A stretch of DNA of 64,000 bases from Nilaparvata lugens (taxonomy: Eukaryota > Arthropoda > Insecta > Hemiptera > Delphacidae): contig NC_052506.1 in the NCBI RefSeq assembly GCF_014356525.2, forward strand, positions 29,828,192 through 29,892,191. The letters run 5' to 3'. The notes below the pieces were generated by a model. It searched no databases. It was not told the DNA's origin and was given only the letters and a program-made list of their open reading frames with translations. Of the stretch, positions 1 through 11,000 are shown in pieces. Numbering within the stretch: the first letter of the stretch is position 1; each line of letters begins with the position of its first letter. Both the position numbers and the translations under genes were made by a program.

Positions 1-2
1 AT

Positions 3-185
3 CTACCGGACGGACCTGTTTATATTGTGGATAATCTTTCTCCAACATACCGAAAACTTTTGTTTGAGGCCAAACAGTTTTGTAAAAATCATGATTACAA
101 GTTCGTATGGGTATCAAGCAATAAAATTCTTATCAGGAAGAACGAGCAGGTTAGAGCAATCAAGATTAAAGCATTCAAGCTTTCA
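3..185 (+). pseudogene. LINE A ORF1, C-terminal fragment
   Basis: Reading from base 3, the translation gives PDGPVYIVDNLSPTYRKLLF, then YKFVWVSSNKILIRK. It parallels the last 55 or so residues of the LINE B ORF1 (FFNENLTAFNKRLF, then YKFVWTSQGRILVRK). That ORF1 family is an RNA-binding, nucleic-acid-chaperone-type protein with a PHD-like finger and coiled coil ahead of this C-terminal domain. The similarity stops near RAIKI at about base 185. The reading frame stays open to 716, but those extra residues do not match ORF1 of LINE B. The N-terminal part lies outside the window. It is non-functional as shown, since the matching ORF2 is broken. Confidence 0.75.
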
Positions 186-693
186 AGATTAAAAGCATTT
201 CTCATCTTCAAAGTCTTGCCAGGCAATCCAAATAGGATCAATGATGTATTTTATTACTTGTTATTTAGTAATATGGACAATAATGTACTGGTTTTTGACG
301 GATTTTCTCCTATCGCGCATGCAATTACTTTTTTCACTGATATTCCTGAACTTTCTGCGGACGTTGTAGGTAGTGGACGGTTCGTAAATACGATTATGAT
401 AGATAGGTGTAATCACTTGGAAGATAAGAAGAGCACCGCTGGTCCATGCTTTTTCAGAAATTCTTTCTCTCTTCCAGCTATTTCGAACAATTTAACTATC
501 TCTACCTTGATTATTATAACGTTTGATAATAATATTTTGGATTTCGATAAACACCTAATTAATCATTGTGGTGGCTATTTTAAAAATTACAATAGTAATA
601 ACAATTGTTTCAAGGCCCATATAAGGCTGAATATCATTCTTAGAGAGATCTCTGATCTTGGAGAGAATGCATTGTATCAGTTTCATACTAATT

Positions 694-3605
694 ATGGAAA
701 TAGAGGAACTTTTTGAATTGTATGATACCGATAACCGTTCAACTGTAGAAATAGATGACTATCTTAACTATGTACCCTCTTGCAATATTGCAGATGTAAC
801 TTTTTATAATTTTTGTTATGAACATACGTAGTCTAAATAAAAACTTTGATGAATTGCTATGCTGCCTTCAAGACAGCAAAACCATGTATGACATAATTGT
901 ACTTACAGAAACATGGATTAGTGAGGATGCATTTTTTTCAATATTCCGGGATACAAATCGATAAATAAATGCGATAGCCTATGTATATATGTTAAGGAAA
1001 ATATTAATTTTAACGTGGTAAATTGTGATATCGATGAATGTAATTCTGTTTGTCTCGATGTTTAAACTATGAGTGGGGAGTCTCTAAGATTGTTGGGAGT
1101 TTATCGTTCACCAAATAGTCAGGTTTCTGAATTCTTGTCAAGTTTGAATGAATACATAAGTAGCATTCCGAATAATACTGATGTATGTCTGGCAGGTGAC
1201 ATCAGCTTGAACTTAAATCACTTTGACAAATTTATTGCTGAGTATAATATCTATATTTTAAGTAGAAATGGTTTAAAGTCCCTTATCAATAGTAATACGA
1301 GGATCACAGAGTTCACAGCATCTTGTATCGATCACATTTTTCTAAGAACTGATGACAGATTGGTGGTGGATATGAAGGCCAATGTTTCAAAGACTAATAT
1401 CACAGATCACTTTTCGATTTCTCTTCACATTGGCTATCAGATTAACATTGTCAGAGAAGAGATAGTGCCGAGGAAAGTTAGAAAAATCGATTATATCAAG
1501 CTGTGAGAGTGCCTGAGCACAGAAACTTGGTCCCAGATTTTGAATAATAACTTTGATAATATATATATATATATATATAATATATGGTTGAAAATTTCGT
1601 TAATACTCTTAACAATCACATTCAATTGTCAAATTATGAGATTTCTATATCCCACAAGAATAGACTTTTGAATCCATGGATTATACCGGGACTGATAAAA
1701 TCAATAAATACAAAAGATAGAATGTATAAGAAACTAAAAAGAGAACCTTTTAACTCAAAACTCAAGCAGGATCTGAAAGATTATAGGAAGATATTCATAA
1801 GAAGATATTTTTTCTCTGGACGAATCAATCAAAAAGGCGAAAGAAATATAAATCATAGAAACCAAATAAATAATTGCAAAGGGAACCCAAAAAAACTTTG
1901 GAAAAGCATAAATGAAATTATTGATGGAAAGTTTGTGAAAAAATGAGAAAATTGATATTGATGCCCAAACATTAAACAATTTTTTTGCTCGTGTAGGGGA
2001 AAACCATGCTCAGTCAATTCTAAAATCTAATACTAGACAAGTTGAACTAATAAAATATTCAAAATCTGGACATCATTTTGTAAATTCATTATTTATGGCT
2101 CCGGTCTTTCCGCTTGAAGTTGAAGGCGTGATAAAATGTCTAAAAAATAATTCTAGGGATTGATGAAATTAGCAACATTACTTTTAAACAAATAGCTGTA
2201 CTTATATCTTTGCCGATTTCACATATAATAAACACAATTTTCTTGACAGCTGAATATCCAAAACATTTATAGATTGCTAGAATCAAACCAATATTTAAGA
2301 AGGGTGATAAGAATGATCCGTCAAATTAAAGGCCTATCAGTCTATTAAGCAACTTAGCCAAAATAACAGAAAAACTCATAAAAAACCGCCTACTGGATTA
2401 TTTAACAAAATATGATAATATATTGGAATCAAATCAATTTGGCTTTCAGAAAAACAAATGCACAGAGGATGCACTGAGTCATTTTATAAATTTAGTGATC
2501 GGAAATATAAATAAAAATAAAAAGACAATGGCTATTTTCCTTGATTTATCAAAAGCATTTGATTCAGTTCCACACGATAACCTATTCCACAAATTTGAGA
2601 AAATGGGAATAAGAGGCGTTGCACTTGATTTGCTGAAAAACTACTTGAATGATAGATCTCAAATTTTTACTTTGAACAATAATTCTTTAAACAATAATTC
2701 TTCAAACAATAACTCTTCAATCAATAATTCTTCGAACAATAATTCTTCCAATTTGAATAATTCAAATACTAGTACAGTTTGTTTATCTGCCTTTGGATTG
2801 CCTCAATGAACAGTTTTATCCCTTCTTCTTTTTCTTCTATATGTTAATGATCTCCTAAAACTGAATATCAAAAATGGAAAAATAGTGTCTTTTGCTGATG
2901 ACACGGCTATTATTTTCTCCGAAGATAGCTGGAATAATGTGTATAGGGTTGCTGAAGAGGATATGAATACGATAAAACTATGGTTAGAATCAAACACACT
3001 TAGTTTAAACTTAACTAGAACCAAATTTATTAGATTTGCCGCGAGTGCAGCTGGAAAGCCCAATGATGCAACAAAAATAACGTTACACACTAACTGTGGA
3101 GACACACTTACATGCAACTGTCCGTATATTGAAGAAGTGGATGAAATAAAAATATCTGGGAGTAATGATTGACCAATACCTGAAGTGGAACTCCCACATA
3201 AGCTTCATTTGTAAAAAACTCAAATTCATTTCCTATAAATTCTATAAAATCTTAAATCTAGAGTACCTTAAAATGATATATTTTGCTTTTGTACAATCGT
3301 TGATACAGTATGGTATAGTCGTTTGGGGTGGGACCTATGATAACCACATTAGTGATTCATCCATAATTCAAAAGTGCATAATAAACACAATATTGAATAA
3401 ACCTAGGCTGTATCCAAGTGAATACCTATTTTTTGATTTCGAAGTTTTGACAGTAAGGCAACTTCTTTACAAGAGACTCTTCAAATATATAGTCAATTCT
3501 GAAGGATTTAAATCTGATCTGAATTCTGTAGGATTGTTAAACTGTCGGTCCCGGCTGAAGTATGACAGTCGTAAGGTCCATTTACGGCTTAAATTATATA
3601 TTTAG
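694..3605 (+). pseudogene. LINE A ORF2: APE endonuclease + reverse transcriptase, broken
   Basis: A plausible ORF2 start is the ATG at 694. The frame ends at TAG 829-831, while the endonuclease continues in another frame from NIRSLNKNFDEL (about 820) and LTETW. The piece at 1069-1506 holds YRSPNSQ, AGDISLN and the ITDHFS motif (equivalent of SDH). A (TA)n run at 1557-1580 follows it. The RT pieces are NQFGFQKNKCTE and LDLSKAFDSVPHDNL at 2423-2809, then a stop right after GLPQ where the family has G. SFADDT, the catalytic YADD-box equivalent, sits at about 2888-2905. The thumb/C-terminal part at 3165-3605 has QYGIVVWGG and LYPSEYLFF. At least four frame breaks or stops make it a pseudogene. 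Confidence 0.85.
2684..2771 (+). repeat. In-frame Asn/Ser-coding 15-bp minisatellite inside RT
   Basis: About six imperfect copies of a 15-bp unit close to AACAATAATTCTTCA lie between SQIFTL and the TVCLSAFGLPQ segment of the LINE A reverse transcriptase. They encode an Asn/Ser-rich loop and keep the frame. The insertion sits just before the motif leading to the RT B box, where other LINEs have a short strand. Confidence 0.8.
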
Positions 3606-3660
3606 GCGGTGGGACCTTCCCGCAAGGGACTCCCCACCAACAAAAGCCATACGAATTTCC

Positions 3661-4556
3661 TTTTTTTTTAGTGTAGGATTGATAAAACACTTTACAACTT
3701 GAGACCAAGCAGTTCGCTGACGTATGTTGTTCAATATTCTTAGTTGAGCATGTTAAGATGACTGTTGATGTATATGAGCTCTAGATTTATCAATATAATT
3801 CCATTCGATTCATCAAAGAGTAGATTTGAAGGGAATAGAGGATTGGATTAAGAAAAAGTATATTTTTTCCCTGGGACCTGAATGGTGGTAATAATAGCCT
3901 ATATTTTTATATGTTTTTATAAAGCAATCTATTTTATTTTTTGTAATTCCTGAGACCTGAATGGTAGTCATATTTTTTTATCTCTGTTAGTTTTTCCTAT
4001 TGGAAAATCTTTTTTTTTCTCTCTCTCTCTCTCTCAAAATTCGTTATCACTCTTTTGTTCTTTGCAGTGAAGTATATTTTCTTGTCATGAACTCGATTTT
4101 GTATTGTAAATTGTATTTTGTTTTTAGTTTTTATTTTAAATCGGACTTTTTGCGCTTCCCACCAGCCGTCAAAGACTTTTCTTTTTGATGGTGGTGCCTG
4201 AAAAAAATTCAGTTTTTAGTTCTCGGTAGTTAATTTAATTTTATTTTCTTGTAATAAGTGTTGATTCATTAACCTTTTGCATTGTTAAATTCTGGCAATG
4301 AAGAATTGAATTGAGGAAATGGTGATTTTTTGACCGAGCTAAGTATGTTCCACATTCACGGCCAAACCCAGCAATAGATTTTAATCAAATTTGACAGGAA
4401 TGTTTCTTGAATTGACAGGAACCATGAATTGATATTACTGTATAGTCATGGGTAGGTGGTTTGCATGAGATCCAATTAGTTGACTCTTCCTTCGCACCAT
4501 GTTCTATTCTCGCTTGTTGATGAATGGTAATTTTTATTGTTTATGTGATGTTACAG
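3661..4556 (+). other. Non-coding DNA between LINE A and the first visible exon
   Basis: AT-rich DNA, probably the last part of LINE A's 3' UTR followed by intron. It holds a T run plus (CT)n microsatellite at about 4011-4034. The short open frames here have no recognisable content. The intron's 3' splice site (TTTATGTGATGTTACAG) ends at 4556. Confidence 0.5.
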
Positions 4557-4678
4557 TGCCACCCAGCATAAAGACGTCACCCCCGACAGGACAACTGACA
4601 GCCAGGAAGGGGGGCTCTGTAACTTTGGAATGCAAAGCATCCGGAAATCCAGTGCCTACAATTATGTGGACAAGAAAA
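4557..4678 (+). CDS. Exon a: first half of Ig domain (membrane-distal visible Ig)
   Basis: The acceptor TTACAG precedes 4557 and the donor GTGAGT follows 4678. The exon enters in phase 1 (TG completes a Val or Leu codon) and ends after a full Lys codon. It encodes PPSIKTSPPTGQLTARKGG, then SVTLECKASGNPVPTIMWTRK, with the B-strand Cys and C-strand Trp of an I-set Ig. The partner Cys is in the next exon, 8 kb away. The entry phase implies at least one upstream coding exon outside the window. Confidence 0.9.
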
Positions 4679-4897
4679 GTGAGTGGCACTACAATCAGTC
4701 CTTCGCATGCTTTTCGTATAAATAATTTTGATCCTAATCAAATTGTTTTTGTTGATTTTCAAATGAATACAACATAATGGGAACATAGGTTATTTGTTAT
4801 TCTCGAATTTATTGTTCACCTTGACAATCACATGTTTCAATTTTTCTACCATCTGATCAATAGTTATGATTTCTCTTAGTTATGTGTGTGTGTGTGT

Positions 4898-4953
<56 letters not shown>

Positions 4954-5013
4954 TTTGTCTGTGTGTGTATGTGTGTTTGGCTGTGTGTGTGGGTGTGTGT
5001 TTGACTGTGTGTG

Positions 5014-5088
<75 letters not shown>

Positions 5089-8000
5089 TGTGTGTGTGTG
5101 CGTGTGTGGAATATATTTAGATAATTAAACTGGATTCAGATAAGTATTTTTGTTTGAGTCTATTCTATTAGTATTCTCAGTTAAGGTTTGAGTGTATTCC
5201 ACTCCTGTCTGCAGACAGGAATTTTTTCAAGCGAACAGTATTGTATTCACTGATCGGGAATATTAATTTTGTAACAGAATTTTCTATGTAAGTGATGTCA
5301 TTGAATGAAGCGTGATTCTATTTGAACACATGTATATTACCCCTATTTCACTTTCTTTGCCTGACCTACAAACAAAAGCAAGGAGAGTATTGACTTAAAT
5401 TAAAGTACTCTAATTTCAAATATTCTATACGTTTCAAGATCCCCTGATCCAAGAACATAAATTGTTAAAAATAATGAGAGACATGTACAATTGGTTGCCT
5501 TGTAAGCAAACATCAGGAACGTTTTGATCAATCCCTGAAATTAGTTGTGTGCCATTCTGTCGTACTTGTATCAAGTTATACCTCGAAATAAAGTTTTGAA
5601 TTCCGGCTTCAAATTCATTCTTCAATGAAACAGAAATTTTTGAGTAAGAATGTTATTAGGTCAGTGTATATTCAACTTTTTAATTATTATTTAACGAAAA
5701 TCTCAAATAAATGCTGCAAATCACCCCGGAGACCTCTGCTACTGCAGACATTGACAACAGGGTCAACAGCTAGATGGAAATTCGATGAGAGCTACTATCA
5801 AAAAATTAGTTATTCAAACATTAACTCTAATTTTTGGATAGTAGTTCTCATCGAATTTCCATCTAGCTGTTAACCTTGTTGTCAATGTCTGCAGTAGCAG
5901 AGGTCTTCGGGGTGATTTGCAGCATTTATTTGGGATTTTCGTTAAATAATAATTATATATTAATTAGCATTTGAATAAATGCATTCTCTATTTAATTCCA
6001 TCTGTAATTCAACTTTTATCTTGCTTCACTCCAGATTGTACACTTTACAAGTTGAGAAGAATATTCTATTTGAATACTATAAGATGTGACATATTATTAT
6101 AAGCGTATAACATTTCTCTCCTTTGTATGATGCCAACATTTAAAACTTCTCCGAAATGAAAACTTATCGAATGTTCATCATTTTCCAAGGAATTCATGGA
6201 AGTACATGCGAGTATTTATCTCAATGGATCTATTTAGAATCAAGTAGTAGGTTTTCTGAAGATGTTTTTATTTTAAGCTCTTTCTATTCAAAGTGCATTT
6301 TCCGGGGGAACCTCCAGTACCATCGATATTGTATTCAGAAACCAATAATTGATTTTCCAGGCGCACGGTGAGAGGGGAGTAACCTTTGGTCTGACTTTGA
6401 ATGCCACACTTACATTAAACGAGCCGACCGCCCACTTATCACGCACACAAATCCTATTAATTCCTCGTAATTCACTTCTAAGTACACACTTGATCCTCTT
6501 AATAATCCCTGCCTTACTGGTCAGCCTTATAAATAACGGTGTAAATTGAATACTGGCGTGCATGACCAAACCTACCTTCAGCAGCTCACACGGAATTGCT
6601 TATCGGCGCTGTTGAAGCAAACATCATGAGCTTCGCTTCCGAGTTCATTACGAGAGATTTTCCTGCAATATATTTTTTGAAAACCTCAATAAAATCTGGA
6701 GGAAGACACAATCCTTCTCTAAACGGTTCTCTATAGAAGTAGTAGACATTGGTCCTCTCTTACTTGTGAATGTTGTTGATAGAATTTCAACATCTTCACT
6801 TGCTTGGATATCATTAAATCTGGCATCTTTGTATCAGCGTTGAAATTATTACTCTGATTCTCTAAATATCTAGATTCTAAAGTGTTTTTATTTCATCTAT
6901 TTTTATAGGATTTTCAAGTGTCCGTAAAAGAGTGTTAAAATAATATCTCACAATGATCCTATGAATAACTCTTCCTGAAGAATTGATTTCCACGTTACAT
7001 TCCCTCATTCAATTTATGGATCCATTCATATAATTCAATAGCATTTTTATTGTGCTCACATTCAATCATCGTCATTGATCCTTCATATCATTGATCCTTC
7101 TTATTATAACAACAGTGTATGATTTTCTCTAAACAACGAATAACCGATTAGGATAATCAATAATGAATAAGTTTTGGAGGATTTTTTTGCTGAGAATAAT
7201 ACCCACGTGAGCTCAAGGCTTGGGCCTGAGTGATAAGACGGATGATGATGAGAGATGAGTAGACTTCCAACTTCGGGTGGTTTCCGAATCGCCGAAAAGC
7301 TATTTTTATATTGATATTTGAAGAAGTTAGCTCTACATGAGATCAAGTGGTCATCCTCACAGAGGGAATAGCAGGCGCACGAATCACAACTTATCCAATC
7401 GATAGCTTTAGTACTGCGACCAAAGAATCAACCACTACGTTATCGTATGAACTGTCTCAATCCTCTTGAAAGTTATTAGTCATGTCTCAATCCAACTAAT
7501 CCATCTAGGAAAAATATTTAGTAAATGGCATGTTATTCATACTAGATTTTTCTGAATATTGGCTATTGGTTCAAGTACAATATCCCAAGAGCTAGTGAGC
7601 TAGAAGAACTGAGTATCTAGTTTAGTAAGGATGAGAATGACTCTAGCAGATGATAAGTTATCGTTTTCGTGATGGTTTACGAGGGAAGGACAAGACTTTT
7701 CAATCCAATTAGAAGCGATGGAAAACACCAGGGAGCACTCAACGTCGACTGAAATACAAACTAGCATTGATATGATTCATGGTTCTTAGTATTGCGAAGA
7801 GCATTTTGGTCTTATAAGTGACTAGCATCATAATCGAAAGGAGTTGTAGTAGTTTGAAATTACATCCTTTTACATGTCTGATGGACACATATGTGTCAGT
7901 CGGATCTGGAAGAGTCACTCATTTTCACTAATAAAACAGAGATGTTCTGATACGGAGTCAGAGATATTGCAGCGCTGGAAATAGAACTAACTCACTGACT

Positions 8001-11000
8001 ACTCATTTAGGAAGTATCGTTGCAGTTTAATATGATAACTACATGGAGATTGGCGAAGTGAAATTGTCTCACATTTATCGTAGAGAGAAATTAGAATGAG
8101 GATGAGAATCTTCCATCTGAGGCCTACCTGTCATTAATGATTGTGTTCATGGGAGGTTGCGGTGCATGTACGGCTTCGGCGAAGTGAGCAGTAACCAGAA
8201 ACCACGTGACTGGTGCACCACTACTTGCTCCCACCGAACGAAAATCGAATTCTGGTTCACAGTTTTTGGCGCGCACTTTTGAAATTAATCGTTTACAGAG
8301 CGGAGTTTAGAAAATAATAAAGGTGTTATCATTATATTCATTTCAGTTATTGTTTATTATCATTGAATCAATAATAATCATTAATTATTTATAATTTGAA
8401 GAAATAATATTTTTAAATTTATTATACAAACTTGTCTAAGCCAATATTATTTCTCATCCAGGTTGCAACATACCTTATTAAAAATGTAATGTTGGCTACA
8501 TCAGGTGAATACTATCATTTATTTCATTTCAGACCTATGTCTGTAAACTTATGTTATCTTATCACAAGAAAGCTGAATAAATTACTTGCTTTTCGACTAT
8601 TCTGTAAATATAATTCCAACAATGGAATTAGATACTTCGTACGCCTCATCCTTTTTCAGTCTATAGATCCGGGATGTGAAGACATAACCTAACAAAACAG
8701 CAGACAACCAACGCTTTAACTCTAGACCAATAAGAAGCGTTGATCCTGGTACCGGTTTTGTGGAACATACTTTTCGAGCGGTGCAAGTGAGCATGTACGC
8801 GGTGCAAGTGAGCATGCACCACTCCACTCTGTTCTAAGATGGCGACCAGTACCTGAACTGTCAAATAAGCTCCCACCGAACGCATTTCCGTGTCCTTGGT
8901 CGAAATCGTACATGTACCGCAACTCCAATGAACACAATCATTGTCAGTCAGATGTAGTAATATGAATTGAAATTTCAATTCCAATCTATTTTATAGTCAA
9001 AAGACTGGAAGAAACAATGAATGGATATTTTTCAGATAATATATCATTTCAAGAAGTTTTTCAGAATACAAGTGGTTTTCAAGGAAACTGACAATTAGAA
9101 TAATGATGATTATAGATAAAAATATTTTTTCTTTTCAAAATCCGATTATTGATGAGATGTGAGTGTTCTCTCAATAAGAAATATTTCCAATATTTTGAAT
9201 TTTGCATGATTCTACTGTGGATCGATAGTCTCTGAATGGAGATTGGAGAGGGATGTGACAATTAAAAATACTTAGAAACATAGAAAGTGTCTTACACATT
9301 TTTCCAATCATCTTCTCGACGAAAACATGTAATACCTCTGGAAAAAGATAAATGAAGAATGAATGAATAAATTATTATCCTCTTCTCAAATCACATTACT
9401 TATAAGTAGAAATTGAATATTCAAAATAAAATTTATTTATTTAAAATATTATTTTGGAATTTTCTATGATCACGTTCCCAGACGCATATAATTATGCAAT
9501 CATCGAAGAATATGCTTCTGGGAACGTGATCATGGAAAATTCAAAAATAATATTATAAATAAAAATAAATTTTAGAGATGAATTAAATAGAGAATGCATT
9601 TATTCAAATGCTAATATTAATATATTATTATTATTTAACGAAAATCCTAAATAAATGCTGTAAATCACCCCGAAGACTTCTGCTACTGAAGACATTGACA
9701 ACAGGGTTAACAGCTGGATGGAAATTCGATGAGAACTACTATCCAGAAATTAGTTGCCAGCCTGGGAATCGAACCCGGTACCTCCCAATTGCCAATTCCC
9801 AATTTACAGCATTTATTTAGGATTTTCGTTAAATAATAATTGAAATAAATTTTATTTTAAATATTCAATTTTTACTTATAAGTGATGTGATTCGAGAAGA
9901 GGATAATTTTATCCAAATTGAATCTAATCGGAGCTGCAAAATCAGAATTTATAAAATGTGTCATTACATCATTTACTTCCATTCTATCACTTGCATACCA
10001 GTCTGGAATAGATATAATATTATCAAAGCTGATTATATTATTTCACACAAGTTATTCATTCATATGAGAAAGCTTGAATCTGAACAAAATTCTTTCAAGA
10101 AAATCATTGATGAATCAAATTAATAAAATCGCCGATGATATGGATCTTTGAGGTGACTGGAAGCGGTCAGTTGACCATCTCTCAACACCAACAACGTCCC
10201 ACCGCCACCCCCTCCTACAACAACGGCTGCTGCCTACCAGCATAGAGTAGAAAAAAGTATTTTTTCCTTTGGAGCTACTTTTTGAATATGAATTTGAGTA
10301 CCCTTTCTAAAATTATTTCGTCACGACATGTTTCGGCTATATAATGCCATTCATAGCATTATTTCATAGCTAACATTATTACATAGCTTTATTAGCTATA
10401 ATGGCATTATATAGCCGGAACATGTCACGACGAAATAATTTTAAAAAGGTTACTCAGATTTATATTTTTATTTATAGTGAAGGAAACTATTTATTTCATC
10501 TCTTCTACCAGTCAGGAAGCTGCAAGACCATCGCAGCGCTAATCTCTTCATCACAGCCGCTTTGAGCTTCATGAATAATATTCCATGATTGATAGAATCA
10601 AAAGCTTTTGTGGAATCTACGAAAAGATTGGTTGTTTCAATGACATTATTGAGACAGGAATGAATTGAATTTGTTAGATTTGAAAGTATATATTCTGTAG
10701 ATTTCCCTCGTTGAAAACCATATTAATTTTGAGAGAAAAAAAAATTATTATGATAATCAACAAATACTTAATCATTGATTTCCTTATGATTTTTCATGAA
10801 ACAGGGTATAGAGGAATAGGCCTGATATTATATAATTTGCTTCAATATTTCCTTTCTCCTGAATCTCTTCATAGGATTTTATTGACAAGGGAGACTAGGG
10901 ATATACGACACATTAAAACAGTTAGATGAATCAATCATCTGTGGAGTGCTCTCTCGATTCACGCAAAATTTGTTTAGAAAACTGTGAAATTATGATGCGC

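Larger units (their letters stand above)
1..3660 (+). mobile_element. LINE A: decayed CR1/Jockey-like non-LTR retrotransposon
   Basis: From left to right the segment carries the end of an ORF1, then an APE-type endonuclease and reverse transcriptase in several frames, then a short 3' region. Protein segments line up by eye with LINE B at 44.6-50.1 kb (ORF1 C-terminus, NIRSL endonuclease start, GFQK-KCTE and SKAFD RT motifs), so this is a diverged relative. The 5' part lies beyond base 1. The 3' end is not sharp: a GC-rich stretch follows the last stop at 3605, then T-rich DNA. The true 3' UTR could run to about 4280, because 3.66-4.28 kb contains a repeated CCTG-GACCTGAATGGT motif (near 3870 and 3950) and a TTCTTGTAATAAGTG stretch. 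It lies upstream of the first visible host exon, probably in an intron. Confidence 0.88.

Noticed and set aside
4866..5128. Two overlapping Cys/Val-rich open frames
   Set aside because: They are produced by the (GT)n microsatellite and have no other content.
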